From positions 1 to 64,000 of the forward strand of contig NZ_JACJPV010000001.1 in NCBI RefSeq assembly GCF_014696225.1: DNA of 64,000 nucleotides. The letters are read 5' to 3'. Both the position numbers and the translations under genes were made by a program. Source of the DNA: Anabaena sp. FACHB-1237. GTDB taxonomy: Bacteria; Cyanobacteriota; Cyanobacteriia; Cyanobacteriales; Nostocaceae. Of this stretch, positions 43,970 through 53,588 are shown piece after piece; positions within the stretch are counted from its first letter, which is position 1, and the number at the start of each line of letters is the position of its first letter. The notes below the pieces were generated by a model that ran no database searches, was not told where the DNA came from, and was given only the letters and a program-made list of their open reading frames with translations.

Positions 43970-45070
43970 ATGAAAAACCTCCCCATTAGAAACGGGTTTT
44001 ACACCCTAGCTGGCATAACTTCCGCCCTCATAGGGTGGAACATCAGTCAAATAGTATGGCAAGAAATAGGCGCTTTATTAGCCCCTTATGTACCCAAAGG
44101 ATTTGGCATTCCTTCCTACATCATCTTATTAGTAATCATCACGCCATGTATAGCCATTGGTATGGTAATTGCGGAAATTTTCATCAGCAACCCTACCCGC
44201 TATAAAATTAACTGGAAAGTGCTTACTCGTACATCTTTAAAAATAGTATTTGTTGTAGGAGCATTTATAGGTTTAATCCTCAGTTTTATCAACTGGATGC
44301 TATTAATAAGTAACTGGCCAGCAGGTGTAGTGAGAATCATTTCCTGGATAACTATAGGAGCTTTCGCCGGACTTTCTGAAAGTATTAGTTGGAGTTGGCG
44401 CAGCATCGAAGGCACAGGAAATAGAGTCCAACAACGTATTATTCAAAGTACCAGTTTTGGGGCTATTGCTGGATTTTTAGCCGCCTTATGTTGTGAAGGA
44501 GTCAACACCGCATTAGGTGGATATCAAGAACCCTTTGGTTTCTTTTTATTTGGTACTTTTTTAGGACTATTTTTATCCTTTGCATCCACACCAGGTTATC
44601 AAGTAGCATTGAGAGCAGGAACAGGATTTGAAGCTAAAAGAACACCTAAAAGAAGAAACCAAAATACACAATTACTAACTAATAATGCTCCCACACAAAT
44701 ACAAAAACCAACATTAAATAATCAAGCTCTCAAATATATTCCCGATGGTAATTACACACATATTGAAGAAGGAATTTCTATTCAATTACCTGGAAAAAGC
44801 AAAAAACCTCTGATTATTGGTTCTGGTGACGATGTAGATATTTATATCCCCCATTTACCAGAACAATCTGCTTCTTTACAAATAACTTCTGGAGGTGTAA
44901 TTCTTCATTGTTTAGCAGAAGATTCTGTAAAAATTCAACAAAGAATGTTACAAGAAAATAAAACCACTACCCTAAAACATAATCAAATTATCACCCTTTA
45001 CCACGAAAACGATGAAAACAAATTCTACAGATTCATATTCTATAATCGCCTCCTGGATCCCCAGGCTTAA
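43970..45070 (+). CDS. Polytopic membrane protein with C-terminal FHA-like domain
   Basis: 366 residues. About five to six membrane spans occupy residues 5-210, including an internal glycine-rich repeat (TIGAFAGLSESISWSW and GAIAGFLAALCC). A polar linker precedes a C-terminal domain (about 270-350: PLIIGSGDDVDIYIPHL, EQSASLQITSGGVILHC, LKHNQIITL) with the look of an FHA domain, which binds phosphothreonine. The classical FHA residues are only partly present. A kinase-dependent input is therefore possible but unproven. Confidence 0.7.
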   Translation: MKNLPIRNGFYTLAGITSALIGWNISQIVWQEIGALLAPYVPKGFGIPSYIILLVIITPCIAIGMVIAEIFISNPTRYKINWKVLTRTSLKIVFVVGAFIGLILSFINWMLLISNWPAGVVRIISWITIGAFAGLSESISWSWRSIEGTGNRVQQRIIQSTSFGAIAGFLAALCCEGVNTALGGYQEPFGFFLFGTFLGLFLSFASTPGYQVALRAGTGFEAKRTPKRRNQNTQLLTNNAPTQIQKPTLNNQALKYIPDGNYTHIEEGISIQLPGKSKKPLIIGSGDDVDIYIPHLPEQSASLQITSGGVILHCLAEDSVKIQQRMLQENKTTTLKHNQIITLYHENDENKFYRFIFYNRLLDPQA

Positions 45071-46415
45071 ATTAAGCATTATCGCTTTTTTCATAGGATT
45101 ATTACCTTTACCAGTCCTAGCAAATGCCAAAATGGAAGTATCACCACGGGGTACAGATGGGGATATTATCACCTTAAAAGTTAAGGTACTTAATGATGAT
45201 AATATTCCCATTGTAGGATTACAAAAATCTGATTTTAAAATCCAAACTGGCAAAATTACGAATTTAAGTAATGATGATACTCCTATTAATTTAAAATACT
45301 CAGAAATTGAGAAATTTCAATTAATTCCTCCAGGAGAACAATTAAAATCTGATCCTGCTTATGTCGTCATACTTTTAGATATGAGTGGAAGTATGAGAGA
45401 AAAAGATGCTAGTGGAGTCAAAAAAATAGATGGTGCAATTCTGGCTATTCGCGGTTTTATTAAATTAGTGCGGGAGAAAAATTTACCTGTACATATTTCC
45501 TTAGTACCCTTTGGAGAATCAAATAAAGCTCAGTATCATTATGAAGTTACACAAGAAGAAATTGCTAAACATTTACTTCCTGCAAATTCACCAGATTTAG
45601 ATAAAAGAGTCTCAGATTTAGCATCTTCTTCTACTAATGCAGCCACTAATTTATATCAACCTTTACAAGAAGCTGTGGAGTATTTAGGTAATAATGTGGA
45701 GGAATTTACTAGACAAGCAAATAGTAGTAATGATCTGAAAAATGATCTGGGAAAAGATGAGGAAAAAATTCCTCCTAAATTAGCAGTAATTTTATTATCT
45801 GATGGCTATCATAATATTGATAGAGGCACGGAAGATCAACAATTTGCCAAATTAGAAAAAGTCTTTAAAGAACATTCTACCGTGAGAGTTTACACATTAG
45901 GTTATGGAGAATCTTTAAAACATTTGCGAGATAGGGCAATTAATTGTAATATTCCCAATAGATTGTTAGATGAAAAACAAGCAGTGGATTTAATTCAATC
46001 TTGTAAATTAACCAATGGTGACATATTCAACTATATTGTAGATCAACCAAGATTAAAACAAATTGCCGAATTAACCGGAGGAATTAGTAAATTTCCTGAC
46101 AATTCCAATGAAGCAGTTAATAGTTTAGAAACCTTTTTTAAGGCATTGAGAGAATATGAATTACAATATCTTCAACCTAATGCAGCACCAGCAGAAAAAT
46201 ATCAAGTACAAGTTAGCGTTAATTCAGCTAAGAGAGAATTAAATATTAATGCTGAACCTGTACAAATTAGGATGTCAAATTTCATTAGTAAATTACCATT
46301 AATTCCAGATCGGTTAATTATTTTAATATTAACATTAGGGATATTAGGGGGAGGTTTATGGGGTTTTAAACGTTGGAGTCAACATTTAAAAGAGGAAGCG
46401 GAAAGGTTTATTTAG
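45012..46415 (+). CDS. Exported von Willebrand factor A protein with C-terminal anchor
   Basis: 467 residues. A signal peptide (about 16-38, ending PVLANA) leads to an N-terminal beta domain. The vWA domain has the MIDAS motif DMSGSMREKD near 124 and LAVILLSDGYHN further on. A C-terminal span (about 435-455, LIILILTLGILGGGLWGF) precedes a short basic tail. The ATG at 45012 overlaps the upstream gene by 59 bases; later ATG codons would lose the signal. vWA proteins of this sort pair with AAA ATPases, and one lies two genes downstream. Confidence 0.85.
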   Translation: MKTNSTDSYSIIASWIPRLKLSIIAFFIGLLPLPVLANAKMEVSPRGTDGDIITLKVKVLNDDNIPIVGLQKSDFKIQTGKITNLSNDDTPINLKYSEIEKFQLIPPGEQLKSDPAYVVILLDMSGSMREKDASGVKKIDGAILAIRGFIKLVREKNLPVHISLVPFGESNKAQYHYEVTQEEIAKHLLPANSPDLDKRVSDLASSSTNAATNLYQPLQEAVEYLGNNVEEFTRQANSSNDLKNDLGKDEEKIPPKLAVILLSDGYHNIDRGTEDQQFAKLEKVFKEHSTVRVYTLGYGESLKHLRDRAINCNIPNRLLDEKQAVDLIQSCKLTNGDIFNYIVDQPRLKQIAELTGGISKFPDNSNEAVNSLETFFKALREYELQYLQPNAAPAEKYQVQVSVNSAKRELNINAEPVQIRMSNFISKLPLIPDRLIILILTLGILGGGLWGFKRWSQHLKEEAERFI

Positions 46416-46424
46416 TGAATATTC

Positions 46425-46457
46425 AGATCCCGGACTTCTTAAAGAAGTCCGGGATCT
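46425..46457. repeat. REP-like palindrome inside the GTPase operon
   Basis: AGATCCCGGACTTCTT and its complement form a 16-bp stem with almost no loop, 10 bp after the vWA stop. Related to 4409-4441. It may attenuate transcription within the operon. Confidence 0.6.
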
Positions 46458-46512
46458 ATTATTGGATCTTCTCTAGTCATACAAAATCCATCATTAATAA
46501 GAGGTTTGCATC

Positions 46513-47088
46513 ATGTCTGAATATACTTTAATTGTCAGAATACCACAAGCAGGAAATAAGGAAATTAGTTATTCTATCCAATTAACTAAACTACATGAAA
46601 GTTATCCAGAAGATTATTTCCGTCAAGAAAATCATCGTTTTTTAATTAGTCAAACCATTGAACAAAAATCAGCTAGAACATTAACTTCAGATAATTTAAC
46701 TGCTATAATTTCTAGTTGGATTACAGATATTAAAGTTGGCCGTCATCGTACTCTGGTAACTTTAGATTTACCTGTGGATACTGCTATTCCTTTACAATCT
46801 GTAATTCCTATCAATAATCCTGTGAATAATGTTAAGAATAATACCATAAATAGTCAAAATCATCCTGTCAATAATCCTGTCAATAATCCTGTTAATAATC
46901 CTGTGAATAATCCTATTGTTGCTCCTGCTAAAAAACCTATAAGACCAGTAGTAACTCCCAATTCTGAAGTAAAACCTGCCACAATTCCTAATCATAATTC
47001 TATCAATAAAGCTGAAAATTCTCCTACAGAAAAAACACCAGAACCAGTACCAGATATTAGAACTGATACCAATAAAGCAGATTTTTAA
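46513..47088 (+). CDS. Protein with N-terminal compact domain and NNPV repeat linker
   Basis: 191 residues. Residues 1-95 form a compact domain of unknown family (EYTLIVRIPQAGNKEISYSI, ISSWITDIKVGRHRTLVTLD). The rest is low-complexity with five or six NNPV or NPVN tetrapeptides encoded by a 12-bp DNA repeat (46858-46917), followed by a Pro- and Lys-rich tail. It is likely a soluble adaptor. It precedes the AAA gene after a repeat-containing gap. Confidence 0.7.
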   Translation: MSEYTLIVRIPQAGNKEISYSIQLTKLHESYPEDYFRQENHRFLISQTIEQKSARTLTSDNLTAIISSWITDIKVGRHRTLVTLDLPVDTAIPLQSVIPINNPVNNVKNNTINSQNHPVNNPVNNPVNNPVNNPIVAPAKKPIRPVVTPNSEVKPATIPNHNSINKAENSPTEKTPEPVPDIRTDTNKADF

Positions 47089-47104
47089 GTATATCAAATA
47101 ACTT

Positions 47105-47220
47105 GAGGTACACTATCAACAGGCAAGATGCCTGTGTTACAGGTGCTTACTGCTGGTATGAATATCTACATACCAGGACAGTACACTATCAACAGGCAAG
47201 ATGCCTGTGTTACAAGGGTT
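47105..47220. repeat. Two copies of a palindromic repeat around AACAGGCAAGATGCCTGTGT
   Basis: The 33-bp segment ACTATCAACAGGCAAGATGC...TGTGTTAC occurs at 47114 and 47183, 69 bp apart. A reverse copy lies at about 57379-57409. Too few and too irregular for CRISPR. Confidence 0.75.
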
Positions 47221-47296
47221 TAATCATTAATATCTGTACCTCATAATAACGGAAACTGCTGTATCTCTAAAAATTTTGAAAAATGAGGAATTTAAA

Positions 47297-48943
47297 ACTA
47301 TGAAATCTGAATTACCCTATCATAAATGTCAACAAGAATTACAGGATTTATTAAAATCTCGTTATCCGTTAATTTTTGTGAGATCATCAGAAGAAAATCG
47401 CGCTATTCGTTGTATAATTGATGCTCATTTAGCAATTTTAAATAGTCCAGATATTCCAGATGGAGAATTAGCACAATGGAATAGTACAGAAGGTTTTCAA
47501 CAAAGATTAGAAAATGCCGGATCTCCTCAACAAGCACCTCAAAAACAAGTGGAATGGCAAAGATTGGGTAATGCTATTGATAGAAACGGTAATCCAATTT
47601 TGCAATCTTTAGATTTTCTGCAAAATCATTTACAGCACCAAGTTAGTAAAAATCTCCAAAGACAACATACCTATTTATTACCTGATTGGTCGGTTTTATT
47701 ACGTGCTGATGATCATTTAATAGCCCGAAAATTGAAGGAATTAATAGTAGCCATAGACCAAAAAAGACCTGTAGTCAGAATGTCTTTAATTATCATTGGT
47801 GCTGATTGGAATATCCCTACTATTTTACGGAATATGGTACATATTATAGATTTACCTTTACCTGTGGAAGAAGAACTTTATGAAAATGTTTTTAGTGTGG
47901 CTGTAGAAAAATATGGTTTAAGTACAGATGATGCCTGGAGATTAGCAGAACAAGCTCAAGGAATGCCTTTACAAGCTGCAATTCAAGCCGCTAAATTATC
48001 AACTTCTCGTAATTTGTGGCATGATGCCAATGCAGCAGCAGAATTATTATTAGAAGCCAAAAAACAGGAAATTAGAAAAACAGGAGTTTTAGAATATTAT
48101 GCTCCCTCTGGTCAAGGTTTAAATGATGTGGGAGGATTAACTAAAGTCAAAGAGTGGATATATAATCGTGAGTGTTGGTTTACTCAAGATAGACAACCAG
48201 AATTACGTCCTCGTGCTATTTTATTGGAAGGTTTTCCAGGTTGTGGTAAAACATTTATAGCTAGAGCGATCGCTCAAGAATGGCACGTACCCCAAATAAA
48301 TTTTGAAATTTCTCGTTTACAATCTCGTTGGGTAGGAGAATCAGAAAGTAACACTTTTCAAGCCTTAAAAGCCATTGAAGCATCTGCCCCAAATATTCTA
48401 TTTATGGATGAAATTGAAAAGGCTTTTGCCGGAGTTGGAGGAGATAGTTCTGGAGTAAGTACCAGACAATTTGGAACATTTTTATCATGGTTAAATGATC
48501 ACGAATATCCGATTTTTTTCATTGCTACTTCTAATGATAGAGAAAAATTACCTCCAGAATTATTTCGTGCAGGACGTTTTGATGAAATATTTATAGTTAT
48601 GCCTCCTAATACTGAGGAAAGATATCAAATTTTGCAAAAACGCACTATGGCTTATAAATTACCTCCCACTCCTGCTTCTATTTTAGAATATTTAGTAGAA
48701 AAAACTCCCGGTTATTCTGGTGCAGAATTAGATAAATTAGTTAAAGAAGCTATTTATTTAGCAGAATATGGTAATATTCCTAATAAGACTAATTGGGAAA
48801 ATGCCTTAACTGAAATTAGTCCTCAATATCGCACTCCTAATATGCAAAAGTTGTTACGCAAGTATCTAAAACTAATTGAAGAAGGAGGAGGTAAATCAGC
48901 GTCAGAATTAGAAATGGGTTTTTTAGAAAATCTGATTACTTGA
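47297..48943 (+). CDS. Ycf46-like AAA+ ATPase, last gene of the GTPase operon
   Basis: About 548 residues from ATG 47300 region; an upstream in-frame start at 47276 adds seven residues. The N-terminal region (about 1-250) contains a degenerate first AAA-like segment (YPLIFVRSSEENRAIRCIID, SLIIIGADWNIP). The AAA module has the second domain DVGGLTKVKEWI, Walker A GFPGCGKTFIARAIA, Walker B NILFMDEIEKAF and arginine-finger RAGRFDE. This is the Ycf46 pattern of cyanobacteria. It probably remodels or gates the vWA and GTPase components. It is followed by a convergent gene. Confidence 0.85.
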   Translation, partial: TMKSELPYHKCQQELQDLLKSRYPLIFVRSSEENRAIRCIIDAHLAILNSPDIPDGELAQWNSTEGFQQRLENAGSPQQAPQKQVEWQRLGNAIDRNGNPILQSLDFLQNHLQHQVSKNLQRQHTYLLPDWSVLLRADDHLIARKLKELIVAIDQKRPVVRMSLIIIGADWNIPTILRNMVHIIDLPLPVEEELYENVFSVAVEKYGLSTDDAWRLAEQAQGMPLQAAIQAAKLSTSRNLWHDANAAAELLLEAKKQEIRKTGVLEYYAPSGQGLNDVGGLTKVKEWIYNRECWFTQDRQPELRPRAILLEGFPGCGKTFIARAIAQEWHVPQINFEISRLQSRWVGESESNTFQALKAIEASAPNILFMDEIEKAFAGVGGDSSGVSTRQFGTFLSWLNDHEYPIFFIATSNDREKLPPELFRAGRFDEIFIVMPPNTEERYQILQKRTMAYKLPPTPASILEYLVEKTPGYSGAELDKLVKEAIYLAEYGNIPNKTNWENALTEISPQYRTPNMQKLLRKYLKLIEEGGGKSASELEMGFLENLIT

Positions 48944-48973
48944 TCATGATTTCATAATGATTTCATAATTATT

Positions 48974-49681
48974 CTAACTGAGCAATTTTACCTTACCAGT
49001 ATCTAAATCGTAAATAGCACCAATGATTTTTAACTTACCCGCTTTGACTAACTTCTCTAAGATTGGAGACTTACTTTGTAATCTCTGCATTTGATATTTA
49101 ATATTAGCTAATACCGCATTATCACCAATATTTTCAACATTAATTAAAGCTGGTTTAATTTGTGCAATAATAGAATTAATTTTACCAGAGGCAGTTTTTT
49201 TTGCTAAAGCTGCTTGAACAGCACCACATCTTTCATGACCTAATACTACAATTAATGGTGTCCCTAAAACACTTGTTGTATATTCTAAACTACCAATAGT
49301 TATATCATTAGCCACATTACCAGCAACACGCACTACAAATAAATCTCCTATACCTTGGTCAAAAATAATTTCTGCTGGTACACGAGAATCTGCACATCCT
49401 AATATTGCTGCAAAAGGATACTGGTCTTGACTTAATTTTGCTAAGATAGATTTTGATTGATGTGGATGTTGATTTTTTTCACTGACAAATCTTTGATTTC
49501 CTGCTAGTAAAATTTTTAAGGCTTTATTAGCATTAATAACATCAAAATTTTCTCTAAAAATATCTGATTTTTGGACTAATTGACTACAACCAGTAATTCC
49601 AGTTAGTGTTAAACTTCCTAAACCTATAGTTCTTAAAAACTTACGTCTACCAATAAATCCGTTAATTCTACTCATTGACAC
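48974..49681 (-). CDS. Beta-carbonic anhydrase, exported, Tat/lipoprotein-like signal
   Basis: 235 residues. The zinc ligands are in GCADSRVPAE (Cys, Asp and Arg dyad) and GHERCGAVQA (His, Cys), with DLFVVRVAGNVA between; all catalytic residues are visible. The N-terminus RRKFLRTIGLGSLTLTGITGC has a twin-arginine motif and a lipobox-like Cys, implying export and lipid anchoring at the cell envelope. Extracellular carbonic anhydrase would interconvert bicarbonate and CO2 outside the plasma membrane. The location is inferred from the signal. Confidence 0.9.
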   Translation of the reverse strand: MSMSRINGFIGRRKFLRTIGLGSLTLTGITGCSQLVQKSDIFRENFDVINANKALKILLAGNQRFVSEKNQHPHQSKSILAKLSQDQYPFAAILGCADSRVPAEIIFDQGIGDLFVVRVAGNVANDITIGSLEYTTSVLGTPLIVVLGHERCGAVQAALAKKTASGKINSIIAQIKPALINVENIGDNAVLANIKYQMQRLQSKSPILEKLVKAGKLKIIGAIYDLDTGKVKLLS

Positions 49682-50535
49682 TGATTAATTATGTTTATTT
49701 AAAAATATCAGATTGGATAATTTTTGATAGTAATTAATCTCACAGTTTAAGACGATATTTTAAAAGTTTTTAATGTATAAATCAACTCATCTCCAAACAC
49801 TAGCACACCTTGGCGTAAATAAACCAACCATTCTAAATCGTCCAAATATACTGTCTTCGTTTTGAATGCATAACTGGCAGCGGTACTAGCAGGGCGTTTT
49901 CATTCTCAAAAATTTAGCAGAAGAAAGAGCAAAAATTTTACTTGTATTGCTTCTTTCTTTTGTTTTTAAAATATCAGTAAATATTTTCTTTTATAATTAG
50001 CTATTTTTTAATTTTTAACAGTAAAAACCTCTATAGCAATCCTAAATCATTGATGATAAAATACGTAATTACGAAAAAATATTCTTAATACTCAATACTC
50101 TATAACGTTTGATTTCGTGGTTAAAGTTGAGCATATTTGTAGGAGTATTGTAGAAGTATTGTAGGAGTATTGTTGTACCTAACCATTACGCAAAGTGCTG
50201 TAATTTATTATTATTATTTTAATATAAGAAGATGTTTTAAAATTATTTTCTAAAATTATTTTCTAAAATTATTTTCTAAAATTATTTTCTAAAATTATTG
50301 TATTGGGGGAATATAATATTCCTTAGGCCTCTTTTTAGGGATATGGTACTACACAAAATAAGTATACCTGTGTATGCAGGTCTTGTCTGTGTGCGATATG
50401 AACCGCAATTTACAATAGCCGCTTTTAGTATTAATGTAGTTATTTAAGTTAATTTTTATTTGTAATATAATATGCTGAGTTACGCTTTGCTAACGCACCC
50501 TACAAATTTTTCCCTATGTCTGTTATAGTAGTAAT
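49682..50535. other. 854-bp intergenic region with a gene remnant and repeats
   Basis: On the minus strand about 49757-49872 reads YAFKTKTVYLDDLEWLVYLR and on to a stop, probably the tail of a lost gene. A left end of the 101-bp MITE type is at 50034 (TAGCAATCCTAAAT), and a tandem 13-bp AAAATTATTTTCT repeat is at 50239-50298. AT-rich sequence precedes ldpA. No intact gene was found. Confidence 0.55.
50239..50298. repeat. 13-bp tandem repeat (AAAATTATTTTCT)n
   Basis: About four and a half copies about 240 bp upstream of ldpA. Confidence 0.85.
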
Positions 50536-51669
50536 GTGACTCAATTACTAACACCTTTACAATCCCTCGAACATGGTAACTGGTTCAAACTAATTTGTGG
50601 AGCTAGTTATCAACACCTCCCTGCTGTCAGAAGTTTAACCATCGCCTACACTTTGGCGGGTGCTGACTGCATAGATATTGCTGCGGATACGGCAGTAATA
50701 GCTGCTGTTAAAGCAGGTTTTCAAGTAGCTAAGACGCTAAAACCAGAAGCGCGAAGAAGAGGTTATCATGTATCAGATGATTTACCATTGCTGATGGTAA
50801 GTCTCAATGATGGAAAAGATCCCCATTTTAGAAAAGCAGAGTTTAATTATGAAAATTGTCCCATAAACTGCCCCAGACCTTGTGAAAAAGTTTGTCCAGC
50901 CCAGGCAATAGTATTTAACAATATAAAAGAAGATTTTTCAGGAATAATTCGGGAGAAATGTTATGGATGTGGACGTTGTTTACCTATATGTCCCTACGGG
51001 ATTATAGAGACAAAATCCTCTGTAGTCAAACCACAAGAAATTGCCCCTGTGATATTTTCCCAGGGAATAGATGCAATAGAAATACATACACAAATAGGTA
51101 GAACTAAAGAATTTCAGGAATTATGGCAAGCAATCACTCCCTATAGGGAACAATTAAAGTTAATCGCCATAAGTTGTAATGATGGGGAAGGGCTCATTGA
51201 TTATTTACAAACAATTTACCGTTTAATTATGCCCCCACCCAAATTTTTAATTTGGCAAACCGATGGGCGTTCTATGAGCGGTGATATTGGTTCTGGTACA
51301 ACCATCGCTACAATTAAACTGGGCGAAAAAGTATTAAAAGCTAACCTACCAGGATATGTACAGTTAGCTGGAGGTACAAATAATTACACTGTTCCTAAAC
51401 TGAAAACCCTGGGACTACTACAAGATTTGTCCATTAAGGACGATAATAATATACCATCAACTATAGCTGGAGTTGGCTATGGTAGTTATGCTCGTGTATT
51501 ATTGTCATCAATTCTTGACCAAGTAACCGCTAAGGAGGTGAATCATACTGGACTAAGTACAACCATCCCACTAGAACAAGAACAAGAATTATTATGGCAG
51601 TGCGTAGAACTTGCTTATAGTCTTGTTTCTCAGATTAAATCATCCCATACTCTCACAACGTCACCATAG
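50536..51669 (+). CDS. ldpA: LdpA, light-dependent period protein with two Fe-S clusters
   Basis: 377 residues with a GTG start. The N-terminal segment EHGNWFKLICGASYQHLP and the ferredoxin-like cluster motifs CPINCPRPCEKVC and CYGCGRCLPICPYG identify LdpA. In Synechococcus it senses the cell's redox state and feeds into the circadian clock via CikA and KaiA. The protein is full length. It overlaps the open frame of the R3H ATPase gene only through the latter's dispensable upstream extension. Confidence 0.92.
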   Translation: MTQLLTPLQSLEHGNWFKLICGASYQHLPAVRSLTIAYTLAGADCIDIAADTAVIAAVKAGFQVAKTLKPEARRRGYHVSDDLPLLMVSLNDGKDPHFRKAEFNYENCPINCPRPCEKVCPAQAIVFNNIKEDFSGIIREKCYGCGRCLPICPYGIIETKSSVVKPQEIAPVIFSQGIDAIEIHTQIGRTKEFQELWQAITPYREQLKLIAISCNDGEGLIDYLQTIYRLIMPPPKFLIWQTDGRSMSGDIGSGTTIATIKLGEKVLKANLPGYVQLAGGTNNYTVPKLKTLGLLQDLSIKDDNNIPSTIAGVGYGSYARVLLSSILDQVTAKEVNHTGLSTTIPLEQEQELLWQCVELAYSLVSQIKSSHTLTTSP

Positions 51670-51676
51670 AAAGCGC

Positions 51677-53407
51677 ATGACGATTACTGACGATCTGCAA
51701 AAGTTACTGGATATATTACCTCAAGACCTACAACAAGCATTAGTAAACCATCCCCATCGGGATAGTTTAGTTGAAGTGGTCTTAGATTTGGGTCGCCGTC
51801 CAGAAGCTCGCTTTCCTCATGAAGCTGAGTATCTGAGCGAATCCTCTGTTACACAGGCACAGATAGATGACTGTATAGAGCGAGTTGGTACATTTGGTGG
51901 AGATAATAGGGCAGGAATTGAACAAACTCTGCACCGTATTAGTGCTATCCGCAATCGTACAGGTAAAATCATAGGTTTAACTTGTCGCGTTGGTAGGGCA
52001 ATATTCGGTACAATTGGCATGATCCGTGATTTAGTAGAAACTGGTAAATCAATACTCATGTTAGGTCGTCCTGGAGTGGGTAAAACTACCGCTTTAAGGG
52101 AAATTGCCCGTGTCCTAGCCGATGATTTAAACAAGCGTGTGGTAATTATTGATACCTCTAATGAAATTGCTGGAGATGGTGATGTTGCCCATCCTGCTAT
52201 TGGCCGTTCTCGACGGATGCAAGTGGCTAAACCTGAGTTACAGCATCAAGTGATGATTGAAGCAGTGGAAAACCATATGCCAGAAGTGATTGTCATTGAT
52301 GAAATTGGTACAGAGTTAGAAGCCTTAGCTGCCCGTACAATTGCGGAGAGGGGAGTACAATTAGTAGGAACTGCTCACGGAAATCAAATTGAGAATTTGA
52401 TTAAAAACCCTACTTTAGCTGATTTAGTGGGTGGTATTCAAGCTGTAACTTTAGGAGATGAGGAAGCGAGAAGACGAGGATCACAAAAAACTGTATTAGA
52501 ACGCAAAGCTCCGCCTACTTTTGATATTGCTGTAGAAATGTTAGAACGGCAACGCTGGGTAGTACATGAAAGCGTAGCGGATACGGTAGATAATTTATTA
52601 CGTCACCGTCCACCTAATCCCCAGATCAGGAGTGTTGATTACCAGGGTAATATTGTAACAACAAGACAATTAACAGTGGTTAACGGTCGTAATGGACATA
52701 TTACCAATGAGGATGAATCCCTTCCCATAGCGCGTCCAGGGGGTTTGCGTGCTTCTGGACAGATGTTAGCGTTACCTCCTTTGACTGTGGAGAGAGAAAG
52801 ACTACCAGTAAGAAATGAATTTGATCGCTTATTGGATGAGTCTTTTAGTTATTATGAAACTCCCCAGGTACATCATGCTTCCGCAGGTCCTAATGGGGAA
52901 GATTTGCCGTTGCATATTTATCCCTATGGGGTTAGTCGGCATCAGTTAGAACAGGTAGTTGATGTGTTAAATTTGCCAGTGATTTTGACTAAGGATTTAG
53001 ATAATGCTGATGCAATTTTAGCATTGCGATCGCACATCAAGAATCACGCCAAACTCAGACAAATGGCCAAAGCTCGTCATCTACCAATTCACATCATCAA
53101 GTCCAGTACAATTCCCCAAATTACTCGCGGTTTACGTCGTTTATTGAATATGGATGATCCTGAAAATAGCGACGAACGCGAATTACAATTGTTATTGCAT
53201 AGTGGTAGCGATGATGAAATGGACGCTTTAGAAGAAGCAAGACTTGCGGTAGAACAGATAGTTATACCGAAAGGACAACCGGTGGAATTATTACCACGTT
53301 CTTCCCAAGTGAGGAAAATGCAGCATGAATTGGTGGAACATTATCGCCTAAAATCGGATAGTTTTGGTGAAGAACCAAACCGCAGATTGAGAATTTATCC
53401 TGCATAG
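51677..53407 (+). CDS. AAA ATPase with R3H domain (Ycf45-like)
   Basis: About 576 residues from ATG 51677 (MTITDDLQKLLDILPQDLQQ). An in-frame ATG at 51611 lies inside ldpA and is unlikely. It has Walker A GRPGVGKTTALREIA, Walker B VIVIDEIGTELEALAAR, a SpoIIIAA-like ATPase region, and a C-terminal R3H domain with RKMQHELVEHYRL (R-x3-H), which binds single-stranded nucleic acid. Chloroplast Ycf45 is the homologue. It starts 8 bp after ldpA and may be co-transcribed with it. Confidence 0.9.
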   Translation: MTITDDLQKLLDILPQDLQQALVNHPHRDSLVEVVLDLGRRPEARFPHEAEYLSESSVTQAQIDDCIERVGTFGGDNRAGIEQTLHRISAIRNRTGKIIGLTCRVGRAIFGTIGMIRDLVETGKSILMLGRPGVGKTTALREIARVLADDLNKRVVIIDTSNEIAGDGDVAHPAIGRSRRMQVAKPELQHQVMIEAVENHMPEVIVIDEIGTELEALAARTIAERGVQLVGTAHGNQIENLIKNPTLADLVGGIQAVTLGDEEARRRGSQKTVLERKAPPTFDIAVEMLERQRWVVHESVADTVDNLLRHRPPNPQIRSVDYQGNIVTTRQLTVVNGRNGHITNEDESLPIARPGGLRASGQMLALPPLTVERERLPVRNEFDRLLDESFSYYETPQVHHASAGPNGEDLPLHIYPYGVSRHQLEQVVDVLNLPVILTKDLDNADAILALRSHIKNHAKLRQMAKARHLPIHIIKSSTIPQITRGLRRLLNMDDPENSDERELQLLLHSGSDDEMDALEEARLAVEQIVIPKGQPVELLPRSSQVRKMQHELVEHYRLKSDSFGEEPNRRLRIYPA

Positions 53408-53438
53408 TAGAATTTTAGATCACCGACTTCTTTAAGAA

Positions 53439-53588
53439 CAGGACTTACGCAACTGGCACATTGGTACGGTGTGGTTCGACAAGCTCACCAACCACGTCAG
53501 ACAGTATAAATCATGTAAATAACCAAATTGTTGATACCTGACGCACCCACTCAACAGATTTTTTAGTGTGACACTTGGGTAAGTCCTA
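53439..53588 (-). repeat. 150-bp MITE, copy 4, inserted within a palindrome
   Basis: Exactly 150 bp with the target duplication AAGAA at 53434-53438 and 53589-53593. The flanking arms AGATCACCGACTTCTTT and AAGAAGTCAGTGATCT belong to one REP-like palindrome, so the MITE inserted into its loop. Confidence 0.88.

Noticed and set aside
45012-45128. Later start for the vWA gene that would avoid the overlap
   Set aside because: The next ATG (MEVSPRG) removes the clear signal peptide, so the overlapping start was kept.
47105-47220. Possible CRISPR-like repeat pair
   Set aside because: Only two palindromic copies, no regular spacers and no cas genes; a third lone copy lies far away near 57379.
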